In this document: piece by piece, positions 57,403 to 64,000 of the stretch
Position numbering within the stretch: position 1 is the stretch's first letter
Layout of the letters: each line of letters begins with the position of its first letter
Source of the DNA: Antrihabitans spumae
GTDB taxonomy: Bacteria > Actinomycetota > Actinomycetes > Mycobacteriales > Mycobacteriaceae
Assembly: GCF_043944905.1 (NCBI RefSeq)
Contig: NZ_JBIMSN010000154.1
Coordinates: forward strand, 53,230 to 117,229
DNA: 64,000 nt
Direction of reading: 5' to 3'
Program-made: the position numbers and the translations under genes
The notes under the pieces: model-generated
Database searches by the model: none
What the model was told of the DNA's origin: nothing
Seen by the model: only the letters and a program-made list of their open reading frames with translations

Positions 57403-57963
57403 ATGGATCGCAACGGTGGTGCGCCCCTCGCTGTCATTGCAGCGTCGCTGCAGCGGGAACGCAAACGCGCCGGGCTCTCGCTCGCCGAAGTTGCACGTCG
57501 GGCTGGAATCGCGAAATCGACGCTGTCGCAACTGGAGTCGGGCACAGGCAATCCCAGTGTCGAAACCCTGTGGGCGTTGAGCGTGACGTTGGACGTCCCA
57601 TTCGCGCGGTTGGTCGAACCACCGACTCCGAGAGTTCAGGTGATTCGCGCGGGGGAGGGGCCCGCAGTCGCGTCGGAACAGTCCGACTACATCGCGACGC
57701 TTCTAGCCTCGTGCCCGCCGAACGCCCGCCGAGACCTGTATCTGATCACCGCACAACCTGGTACGCCCCGTGAGTCGGATCCGCACATGCCCGGCGTGGT
57801 CGAGCATGTCGTCATCAGCAGCGGACGCGCCCTTGTCGGTCCTGCTACCGACCCGATCGAACTCGGTCCCGGTGACTACATCGCCTACCCCGGCGACTTG
57901 GCCCACGTGTTCAAGGCACTGGAATCCGATACCGTCGCCGTGATGATCTCGGAGCACGTCTGA
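57403..57963 (+). CDS. XRE-cupin regulator, probable controller of azlCD
   Basis: 186 residues from the ATG at 57403, behind AAAGGA; a TTG at 57361 would add 14 residues. The HTH_3 domain (about 10-65: LQRERKRAGLSLAEVARRAG, KSTLSQLESGTGNPSVETLW) is followed by a cupin domain (about 110-180: GTPRESDPHMPGVVEHVVIS, LGPGDYIAYPGDLAHVF). Between it and azlC, GAACAC/GTGTTC arms (57363-57368 and 57376-57381) form a possible operator. Confidence 0.88.
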   Translation: MDRNGGAPLAVIAASLQRERKRAGLSLAEVARRAGIAKSTLSQLESGTGNPSVETLWALSVTLDVPFARLVEPPTPRVQVIRAGEGPAVASEQSDYIATLLASCPPNARRDLYLITAQPGTPRESDPHMPGVVEHVVISSGRALVGPATDPIELGPGDYIAYPGDLAHVFKALESDTVAVMISEHV

Positions 57964-57999
57964 ACGATGCAGTCGTTTCGCCCGACTCGACACGACGTC

Positions 58000-59265
58000 T
58001 CATCGTGAGTCTCCATCGAGCAGAAGCGCGGCCCGCCGCTCGATCAGAAATTGTCTCTCGGACGAATTGGACACCCGCGCCAGCGCCGAATCATATTCGG
58101 CGGCAGCATCGTTCGTGCGGCCGAGGCGCACGAGCAACGCTGCACGAATCGAATGGAACAGATAGAAGTCGTCCAGGTCGAGCGCGTCGATCGACGCGAG
58201 CGCGACCTGCGGACCGTCCACCTCGGCGACGGCGACCGCACGATTCAACGCCACGACATCGTTGGGCGCGATGGCGAGCAGTTGGTCGTACAGCGCGACG
58301 ATCTGCCACCAGTCCGTTCCAGCGGAGGACGGTGCGTCGGTGTGCACGGCGTTGATCGCAGCCTGAATCTGATACGGCCCCGGACTATTTCGCTGCAAGC
58401 AGGCGCGAACAAGGGCGTGACCCTCTTCGATCGACCGCGTGTTCCAGAGGGTGCGGTCTTGGTCGGCGAGCAGGACGATGGCGCCGTCGCCCGTCGTCCT
58501 GGCTGCCCTGCGGGCATCGATCAGCAACATCATCGCAAGGAGTCCGACGACCTCCGGCTCGTCGGGCAGCAGAGCCACGAGAACTCTACCGAGGCGGATC
58601 GCCTCGCCGCACAGGTCCGCCCTGACGAGTGAATCTCCCGAACTCGCCTTGAACCCCTCGTTGAAGACGAGGTAGACGACGGCCAGTACCGATCGCAGCC
58701 GGTCGTCGATGTCGGCCTCGTCGGGGATCCGAAAAGGGATCCTGGCATCTCGAATCTTGTTCTTGGCTCGCACGATTCGTTGCGCCATCGTCGATTCGGG
58801 AACAAGAAATGCTCGTGCGATCTCGGCTGTGCCGAGGCCGCAGAGCAACCGCAGGGTCAGTGCGACGCGAACATCGGGACCGAGCGCAGGGTGGCAGCAG
58901 GTGAAGATCAGTCGAAGCCTGTCGTCACCCACGGCACCCTCCTCAGCGGGTTCGTCATCGGCGTGAAGCAACGCCGCCTTCTCGTATCGATCCAGTCGTG
59001 ACGATTCGCGACGCAAGCGGTCTATTGCGCTGTTGCGGGCGGTGGTGATGATCCATCCTGCGGGACTCGGCGGCAGACCTGTGGACGGCCAACGTCGAAC
59101 CGCCGCGACGAACGCCTCCTGCACGGCTTCCTCGGCGATATCGATGTCTCCGAACGTGCCGACCAGAACCGAGACCGCTCGCCCGTGCTCGGCACGAAAC
59201 ACCGCCTCGATGTCGCGGTGTGACGCCACCGGCGCGGGCGTCTCGGCTGCGTCAGCGTTCGCCAT
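58000..59265 (-). CDS. ECF42-type RNA polymerase sigma factor with C-terminal TPR-like extension
   Basis: 421 residues. Sigma-2 (about 20-90: VFRAEHGRAVSVLVGTFGDI, IDIAEEAVQEAFVAAVRRWP) and sigma-4 (about 110-165: LRLLCGLGTAEIARAFLVPESTMAQRIVRAKNKI in outline) are followed by about 230 residues of helical, TPR-like extension (VFNEGFKASSGDSLVRADL, DWWQIVALYDQLLAIAPND, VALNRAVAVAEVDGP). This extension is characteristic of ECF42, which pairs with DGPF/YCII proteins rather than anti-sigma factors. The YCII gene overlaps its 5' end by 14 bases. Confidence 0.92.
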   Translation of the reverse strand: MANADAAETPAPVASHRDIEAVFRAEHGRAVSVLVGTFGDIDIAEEAVQEAFVAAVRRWPSTGLPPSPAGWIITTARNSAIDRLRRESSRLDRYEKAALLHADDEPAEEGAVGDDRLRLIFTCCHPALGPDVRVALTLRLLCGLGTAEIARAFLVPESTMAQRIVRAKNKIRDARIPFRIPDEADIDDRLRSVLAVVYLVFNEGFKASSGDSLVRADLCGEAIRLGRVLVALLPDEPEVVGLLAMMLLIDARRAARTTGDGAIVLLADQDRTLWNTRSIEEGHALVRACLQRNSPGPYQIQAAINAVHTDAPSSAGTDWWQIVALYDQLLAIAPNDVVALNRAVAVAEVDGPQVALASIDALDLDDFYLFHSIRAALLVRLGRTNDAAAEYDSALARVSNSSERQFLIERRAALLLDGDSR

Positions 59266-59599
59266 GAAATGGCCGGACTTCGATGGGAAGCGTTGTCGCG
59301 GCGGCCAATTTGGTGGCCCAGCTCAAGGCTGCATCGAGATCGGGGGCATCGACGATAGTGAAACCGCCGAGGTGTTCTTTCCCCTCGACATAGGGTCCGT
59401 CGGTGATCAGTGGCCCCGACTCCTTGTGGCGCACTACCGTTGCCGACGCCGCCGGATGCAATCCGCCGGCGAACACCCACGATCCCGCAGCGCGCATCTC
59501 GTCGTTGAGGACGTCCAGCTTGCGTGAGATCTCGTCGAGCACTGCTGGGTCGGGTGTCGGTCCGTCGGGTTGATAGACGCTGAGTAGGTACTGAACCAT
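59252..59599 (-). CDS. YCII/DGPF-domain protein, partner of the ECF42 sigma factor
   Basis: 115 residues from the ATG at 59599, behind GGAGGA; the 26 upstream codons are unlikely to be used. It starts MVQYLLSVYQPDGPTPD and has ITDGPYVEGKEHLGGFTIVD, the DGPF/YCII fold. In ECF42 systems these proteins are co-transcribed with the sigma factor and belong to its regulon. The biochemical role is unknown. Confidence 0.9.
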   Translation of the reverse strand: MVQYLLSVYQPDGPTPDPAVLDEISRKLDVLNDEMRAAGSWVFAGGLHPAASATVVRHKESGPLITDGPYVEGKEHLGGFTIVDAPDLDAALSWATKLAAATTLPIEVRPFHGER

Positions 59600-59692
59600 G
59601 ATCGCGATCCTCCTCCGTATGCCCGGCCCTGTGCCGGGTTCATCTTCTATACGAACGAGAATCGGCAAAATCGACACCAGGGCGCTACGCGC

Positions 59693-59738
59693 CTCGTGAG
59701 TCCTTTCGGAGGGCGGGCGCGCCGAAAGGACTCACGAG
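59693..59738. repeat. Palindromic element copy B, terminator-like
   Basis: Perfect 17-bp arms CTCGTGAGTCCTTTCGG (59693-59709) and CCGAAAGGACTCACGAG (59722-59738) with loop AGGGCGGGCGCG. It lies 13 bp beyond the stop of the TetR gene at 59752, so it probably terminates that gene. Nearly identical arms occur at 46312 and 63912. Confidence 0.88.
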
Positions 59739-59751
59739 CGGCGGAGCCGCC

Positions 59752-60423
59752 TCAGTTCTCGGCGCGGAACACCCCGGGGACCGAGAGCGCGCGGAGCAGA
59801 TCGTCGGGTTGGCCGAGGGTGGCGATCGCGATGCGAATCATCGTCGACCGCGCACGTTCCACCGTCTCGGGATCCGAATTGTCGGTGGTGGACACGCGAT
59901 AGACCAGGTAGGCACACGAATTGAGCAGCGCGTCCAAGTCGAGCGGGTCGGGCAGCGGCCGACCGAGTTCGACGATCTTCTTGGTTACCAGTCGGCTGAT
60001 GGTGTCGATAGCCACCTCTCGGTGTTGCGACACAGGGGAGGCGGCGTCGTACAACTCGCCGAACAGCGGGCGCAGCATCGGTCCGTGTGCGCGCGCCCAA
60101 TCGAGGTACGCGTCGATGACCGAGATCGCCATAGCTACTTCGTTCTCGGCCGACTCGATTGCGAACGTAGCGCGATCGATCAACGCGTCGTCGGACTCCG
60201 ACAGCAGCACGTGCAGCGGCTCCTCGGCGTTCGCGAAATAGCGGTAGAACGTCGGACGAGCGATCTGCGCCTGTTCGATGATCAGCGCGACGCTCGAACC
60301 GTGCGACCCGACCCGCGTGAACACCTCGCCGGTGGCAGCGACGATATGAGCTCGCACGCGTTCGGCTTCTTCGGCGGTCTGCGGCGGGCGCCCGCGACGA
60401 GCACCCGAAACCTTGACATCCAT
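59752..60423 (-). CDS. TetR-family regulator divergent from the aldehyde dehydrogenase
   Basis: 223 residues with an arginine-rich N-terminal arm (GARRGRPPQTAEEAER), HTH at about 25-70 (VGSHGSSVALIIEQAQIARPTFYRYF) and a C-terminal TetR_C core. It is divergent from an ALDH-SDR operon; two nested dyads in the gap are probable operators. Likely inducer: an aldehyde, alcohol or acyl-CoA handled by the operon. Confidence 0.9.
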   Translation of the reverse strand: MDVKVSGARRGRPPQTAEEAERVRAHIVAATGEVFTRVGSHGSSVALIIEQAQIARPTFYRYFANAEEPLHVLLSESDDALIDRATFAIESAENEVAMAISVIDAYLDWARAHGPMLRPLFGELYDAASPVSQHREVAIDTISRLVTKKIVELGRPLPDPLDLDALLNSCAYLVYRVSTTDNSDPETVERARSTMIRIAIATLGQPDDLLRALSVPGVFRAEN

Positions 60424-60441
60424 GGCACCTCCGTGATTAAA

Positions 60442-60473
60442 CTAACATCACTGTTAGCTGAACAGCAATGTTC
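60442..60473. promoter_or_regulatory. Two adjacent dyads, probable TetR operators
   Basis: CTAACA-tcac-TGTTAG (60442-60457) and GAACA-gcaa-TGTTC (60460-60473) share the arm pattern (N)AACA/TGTT(N) with a 4-nt spacer. They lie 18-50 bp upstream of the TetR start and 42 bp upstream of the ALDH start. Confidence 0.6.
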
Positions 60474-60514
60474 GGAAAATGAGCTGCACCACATGTCCAA
60501 CGAAGGGCCTCGAA

Positions 60515-62110
60515 TTGACCACCGTAATCCCACAGCCCGCCGGCACCGCTAGTTCGACCAGTTCGGAGCGGGCGCTTCCCGTCGAGCTGGTGAAGCGATT
60601 GGCGGCACGGGCCGTCGCAGGGGGTGCGCCCTCGGTAGAGGTTGCCGCACCGGCCACCGGTAGCAAGATCGTCGATCTTCCGCAGTCGTCGATCGAGGAC
60701 ATCGACAAGGCATTCGCAACCGCACGCATCGCGCAGCGGGAATGGGCTGCACGCCCGATCGGCGAGCGCACAGCGATCTTCAAGCGTTTCCACGATCTGA
60801 TCCTCAGCGAGCAGTCCGAGATCCTCGATATCCTCCAGATCGAGACGGGCAAGGCACGCACGCACGCGTTCGACGAGGTCGGCGATGTTGCGATCAACGC
60901 GCGGTACTACGCCAACGCGTCGAAGTCGCTGCTCGAATCCCGTGGCCGCAACGGTCTCCTGCTGTTCCTCACGCAGGTCAACGAGATCAAGCGTCCCAAG
61001 GGTGTCGTCACCATCATCTCCCCGTGGAACTGCCCGCTCGCGCTCTCGGCGTCGGATGCGATTCCCGCGCTCATCGCAGGCAACGCAGTCATTTCGCGGC
61101 CCGACAACCAGACCGCACTGACCGCGCTGTGGGCCAACGAGCTTGCCGAGCGCGCTGGTCTTCCCGCCGGCGTATGGCAGGTCGTCCTCGGGCGCGGCTC
61201 CAACATCGGTGGCGAGCTGATTTCGCGCGCCGACTATGTCGACTACACAGGCTCGACGGCGACCGGACGCCATATCGCCGCACAGGCAGCAAGCCGACTC
61301 ATCGGATACTCGCTCGAGCTCGGCGGCAAGAACCCGATGCTCGTTCTCGCCGATGCGGATATCAAGAAGTCGGCCGAAGGTGCCATCCGGGCATGCTTCA
61401 GCTCCGCCGGTCAGCTCTGCGAGTCGATGGAACGTATCTACGTCCACACCGAGGCCTACGACGCCTTCGTCAAGGCCTTCCTTGCCGAGGTTGCCAAGAT
61501 GGAACTCGGTGCCGACCTCGCCTACAACAGCGACATGGGCTCGCTGACGTTCGATCGTCAGCTCACAGCGGTCAGCGCGCACGTCGAGGACGCTCGGGCA
61601 AAGGGCGCAACGGTCCTCGCGGGCGGCAAAGCACGCCCCGAGCTGGGGCCGTACTTCTACGAGCCGACCGTTCTTGCCGACGTCACGCCCGAGATGTCGG
61701 TCTACCGTGACGAGACGTTCGGTCCGGTTGTCTCGATCTATCGCGTCGACAGCGACGCCGAAGCTATCGAGCAGGCCAACGACACGTCCTACGGTCTCAA
61801 CGCCTGCATCTTCACCCGCGACACATCGCGTGGACGCACGATCGCCGCGCAGCTCAACTCGGGCGCGGTGAACATCAACGAAGGCTTCATCGCAGCGTGG
61901 GGAAGCGTCGATGCACCATCCGGCGGCCTCGGCGATTCGGGCACGGGCCGTCGGCACGGGTCCGAAGGCATCCTCAAGTACGTCGACTCGCAGACGATCG
62001 CAGCGCAGCACCTACTTCCGGTTGCTCCGCTGCCCGGCATGTCGGACGAGACCTGGGCGTCGACGATGACATTCGCGTTGCGCGCCATGCGTTTCCTCGG
62101 CGTGAAATAG
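60515..62110 (+). CDS. gabD2: Aldehyde dehydrogenase, succinate-semialdehyde (GabD2) type
   Basis: 531 residues from a TTG at 60515 (MTTVIPQPAG...); the frame is open 12 codons further up. ALDH motifs are ISPWNCPLALSASDAIPAL, GSTATGRHIAAQAASRL, the Glu in LELGGKNPML and the nucleophile in SSAGQLCESMERIY. The C-terminal GDSGTGRRHGSEGILKY and SQTIA segment match mycobacterial GabD2 closely by eye. It oxidises an aldehyde with NAD(P); the physiological aldehyde is unproven. It is followed by an SDR gene 50 bp downstream. Confidence 0.88.
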   Translation: MTTVIPQPAGTASSTSSERALPVELVKRLAARAVAGGAPSVEVAAPATGSKIVDLPQSSIEDIDKAFATARIAQREWAARPIGERTAIFKRFHDLILSEQSEILDILQIETGKARTHAFDEVGDVAINARYYANASKSLLESRGRNGLLLFLTQVNEIKRPKGVVTIISPWNCPLALSASDAIPALIAGNAVISRPDNQTALTALWANELAERAGLPAGVWQVVLGRGSNIGGELISRADYVDYTGSTATGRHIAAQAASRLIGYSLELGGKNPMLVLADADIKKSAEGAIRACFSSAGQLCESMERIYVHTEAYDAFVKAFLAEVAKMELGADLAYNSDMGSLTFDRQLTAVSAHVEDARAKGATVLAGGKARPELGPYFYEPTVLADVTPEMSVYRDETFGPVVSIYRVDSDAEAIEQANDTSYGLNACIFTRDTSRGRTIAAQLNSGAVNINEGFIAAWGSVDAPSGGLGDSGTGRRHGSEGILKYVDSQTIAAQHLLPVAPLPGMSDETWASTMTFALRAMRFLGVK

Positions 62111-62160
62111 CATGACGCAGCAGACCAACCACCCCTCGTAAAACGATCGGATCCAAATAA

Positions 62161-62988
62161 ATGAAGACTGTCGAAAACAAGACCGTGCTCGTCACCGGCG
62201 GTGCCATGGGACTCGGCAAACTGTTCGCAACGCGAGCAGTCGAAGAAAAGGCCGCAGCCGTCGTGCTGTGGGACATCAACGAAGAGGCTTTGAAGGCAAC
62301 GGCTGCCGAACTCGAAGCTGCGGGCGGCACGATCCATACGTACAAGGTCGACGTATCGTCGGCCGACTCGATTGCCGAGGCGGCGAAGTCGGTACGTGAG
62401 AACGTCGGCACGGTCGACGTGTTGTTCAACAACGCGGGCATCGTGCGTGGCAACAAGTACTTCTGGGAGACCGAGAACCGCAAGGACATCGAGCAGACCG
62501 TTGCGATCAACTCGCTCGGGCCGATGTACGTTGCGCTCGAGTTCCTGCCCGGAATGATCGCGTCGGGTGCCGAGTCACGCGTCGTGAACATCGCGTCCTC
62601 TGCCGGGTTGGTCGCCAACCCGCGGATGGCCGTGTACGCGGCATCCAAGTGGGCGGCTGTCGGTTGGTCGGACTCGGTGCGCCTCGAACTCGAGCAGGCG
62701 GGCCACGACCACATCAGAATCACGACGGTCTGCCCGACCTACATCAACACCGGAATGTTCGACGGCACGAAGAAGATCTTCCTGACGCCGGTGTTGGAGC
62801 AGGAAGCTGTCGTCAACGACACCTGGACCGAGATGATCAAGGGTGGACCGTTCCTGATCCTCCCGTGGACCTCGCGCCTCAACAAGTTCCTCGGCGGAGT
62901 GCTGCCCGTGAGGCTGCGTGACGCGTTCCTCAGTGGTGTCGGCGTGTACAGCTCGATGGAGGACTTCAAGGGCCACGACAAGAAGTAG
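62161..62988 (+). CDS. Short-chain dehydrogenase/reductase
   Basis: 275 residues, classical SDR: cofactor motif TGGAMGLG (about 13-20), NNAG (about 95), catalytic Ser in IASSAG and YAASK (Tyr about 160). The acidic residue in LWDINEEAL after the second strand favours NAD(H). The extended C-terminus (TSRLNKFLGGVLPVRLRD) resembles membrane-associated retinol/alcohol dehydrogenase-type SDRs. Acting before the ALDH, it could oxidise an alcohol to the aldehyde. A strong terminator follows. Confidence 0.9.
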   Translation: MKTVENKTVLVTGGAMGLGKLFATRAVEEKAAAVVLWDINEEALKATAAELEAAGGTIHTYKVDVSSADSIAEAAKSVRENVGTVDVLFNNAGIVRGNKYFWETENRKDIEQTVAINSLGPMYVALEFLPGMIASGAESRVVNIASSAGLVANPRMAVYAASKWAAVGWSDSVRLELEQAGHDHIRITTVCPTYINTGMFDGTKKIFLTPVLEQEAVVNDTWTEMIKGGPFLILPWTSRLNKFLGGVLPVRLRDAFLSGVGVYSSMEDFKGHDKK

Positions 62989-63009
62989 CCCAGCTCGATA
63001 TTCGAAAAG

Positions 63010-63041
63010 AAGCGCCCGGCCAGCAGGCCGGGCGCTTTTTT
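63010..63041 (+). terminator. Rho-independent terminator of the ALDH-SDR operon
   Basis: Stem AAGCGCCCGGCC / GGCCGGGCGCTT with AGCA loop, followed by a run of six T. This is the clearest intrinsic terminator in the window. Confidence 0.92.
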
Positions 63042-63064
63042 CGTCTGTAGCGGGCCGACGCACG

Positions 63065-63094
63065 TAGACATGCAGGTAAAAACCTGCATATAGT
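63065..63094 (+). promoter_or_regulatory. Promoter with embedded palindromic operator for a leaderless gene
   Basis: TAGACA (63065-63070), 18-bp spacer, TATAGT (63089-63094). The palindrome ATGCAGGT-aaaa-ACCTGCAT (63070-63089) fills the spacer exactly. Transcription starting near 63101 would place the GTG of the next gene at the RNA 5' end. Confidence 0.65.
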
Positions 63095-63100
63095 GCAGTT

Positions 63101-63871
63101 GTGGGATCCGATATGGACGAGGTCTTCAAAGCGCTCGCAGACCGAACGCGCCGGGGATTGCTCGACCGTTTGCACGAACGGAACGGTCAGTCACTCGGGG
63201 AGCTGTGCGACGGACTGGGAATGGCAAGGCAGTCGGCGACGCAACATCTCGGCGTGCTGATTCAGGCCAACTTGATCAGCACGGTGCGGCGCGGCAGGGA
63301 AAAGCTGCACTACCTCAATCCTGTTCCGCTACAAGAGATTCAGGAACGTTGGATCGACAAGTTCGAGCAGCCGCGCCTGCGCCTGCTCGCCGGAATCAAA
63401 CGAACAGCGGAGGAAGACATGGCAGACAGGCCGTCACACGTCTACGTGACTTACATCGAAAGCACACCCGAGGTGGTGTGGCGCGCGCTCACAGATGCAG
63501 ATATCACCGCGCAGTATTGGGGGCACAGCAACGTCTCGGACTGGCAGGTCGGGTCGAGTTGGGAACATCGACGGATCGACGGTTCGGGCACGGTCGACGT
63601 CGTCGGAAAAATCGTCGAGAGCTCGCCGCCGAATCGGCTTGTCTTCACCTGGACCGACCCCGACAACCCAATCCCCGACACCACTTCGCGGGTCACCTTC
63701 GACATCCTGGGCCAGGATGCAATCGTGCGGCTCACCGTCACGCACGAGGACCTCGCAGATGCCGCTGACCGCGCCCGCGCCGCTGGCGGCTGGGCGGCAG
63801 TTCTTTCGAATCTGAAGTCGTTGCTCGAGACCGGACATCCACTGCCGAGAGAAGCGTGGAAGGTGTCCTGA
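63101..63871 (+). CDS. Fusion of ArsR-type HTH with AHSA1/SRPBCC domain
   Basis: 256 residues from a probably leaderless GTG (ATG at 63113 is an alternative). Residues about 5-90 are an ArsR winged helix (VFKALADRTRRGLLDRLHER, MARQSATQHLGVLIQANLI). Residues about 110-250 are an AHSA1 domain (YVTYIESTPEVVWRALTDAD, GQDAIVRLTVTHEDLAD). Regulator and ligand-binding protein are usually separate genes, as at 55334-56334; here they are joined, so ligand binding could control DNA binding directly. The operator within its own promoter predicts autorepression. Confidence 0.88.
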   Translation: MGSDMDEVFKALADRTRRGLLDRLHERNGQSLGELCDGLGMARQSATQHLGVLIQANLISTVRRGREKLHYLNPVPLQEIQERWIDKFEQPRLRLLAGIKRTAEEDMADRPSHVYVTYIESTPEVVWRALTDADITAQYWGHSNVSDWQVGSSWEHRRIDGSGTVDVVGKIVESSPPNRLVFTWTDPDNPIPDTTSRVTFDILGQDAIVRLTVTHEDLADAADRARAAGGWAAVLSNLKSLLETGHPLPREAWKVS

Positions 63872-63911
63872 GGCGTGGTCTCAGCCCGGGCGCCGAGCGT
63901 GCGCGCCACAC

Positions 63912-63951
63912 CTCGTGAGTCTTTTCGGAGGGCCGACCCGCCGAAAAGACT
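63912..63951. repeat. Palindromic element copy C, right arm partly degenerate
   Basis: Left arm CTCGTGAGTCTTTTCGG (63912-63928), loop AGGGCCGACCCG, right arm CCGAAAAGACT (63941-63951) and then divergence (ggctcg instead of CACGAG). It lies 40 bp after the ArsR-AHSA1 stop. The rest of 63872-64000 holds no gene. Confidence 0.8.
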
Positions 63952-64000
63952 GGCTCGAAAATGGGTAGGTGAGTGGGCAGGCGACAGCACCCGGCGCAGC

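Noticed and set aside
1..64000. CRISPR arrays, tRNA/rRNA genes, insertion sequences, phage genes
   Set aside because: No periodic repeat-spacer pattern, no cloverleaf or rRNA signature and no transposase or integrase motif was seen on either strand.

Overview
The window is high-GC actinobacterial DNA, most likely from a Rhodococcus-type member of the Nocardiaceae. This rests on codon use, GTG/TTG starts, ATGA overlaps between genes, many TetR/MarR/ArsR regulators, mycobacterial-type lipoproteins and an IdeR-type iron box. The gene order M56 peptidase - BlaI ... PaaI-like thioesterase - ureABCFGD - ndh matches the M. tuberculosis Rv1845c-Rv1854c block, except that about 8 kb of iron and envelope genes lies between blaI and the thioesterase. 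I saw no rRNA, tRNA, CRISPR array, transposase or phage gene.

Layout. 0-9.4 kb: partial M56 peptidase and BlaI regulator, a membrane esterase plus an MprF-like protein, and a siderophore-type ABC importer (one permease carries an RDD domain) divergent from a FhuF-like protein across an IdeR box. 9.41-9.55 kb: a promoter with an embedded IdeR box, a folded RNA of about 105 nt and a terminator, at the position of the mycobacterial iron-sparing sRNA MrsI. 9.6-16.4 kb: thioesterase, urease operon, His-tailed ArsR regulator, type II NADH dehydrogenase. 16.5-19.7 kb: MmyB-like regulator, TetR and a P450. 19.7-39 kb: a group 1h (high-affinity, atmospheric-type) [NiFe] hydrogenase island. The plus-strand unit is hypAB, hhyS-hhyL-hhyE, four genes of unknown function, a protease and hypC. 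The minus-strand unit is a large membrane protein, hypF, a SIS/HypC fusion, a SIS protein, hypE, a second hypC, hypD and a DUF6390-type gene. Where the two units converge, one AbiEi/nuclease-like gene lies between two 83-bp direct repeats.

39-64 kb: lipoprotein; a two-component pair next to a phosphorylation-deficient look-alike pair; M23 peptidase with a BlaI regulator; TetR with a membrane protein and twin operators; NAD-kinase-like and SPFH genes divergent from an NrtR-like regulator; a serine-hydrolase lipoprotein; a stand-alone LeuA regulatory domain behind a candidate leader-peptide attenuator; a Ser/Thr kinase; MarR with an ABC exporter; ArsR-SRPBCC genes; AzlCD with an XRE-cupin regulator; an ECF42-type sigma factor with a YCII protein; TetR with an aldehyde dehydrogenase and an SDR; and an ArsR-AHSA1 fusion.

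Themes. Nickel links urease, the His-tailed ArsR protein, His-rich HypB and the hydrogenase. Iron links the ABC importer, FhuF-like protein and sRNA. A palindromic element, CTCGTGAGTC(C/T)TTTCGG plus its inverse, occurs three times at gene ends. The best candidates for undescribed biology are the IdeR-controlled sRNA, the repeat-flanked nuclease gene, the LeuA-domain attenuator, the NrtR/SPFH/NAD-kinase module and the duplicated two-component set.
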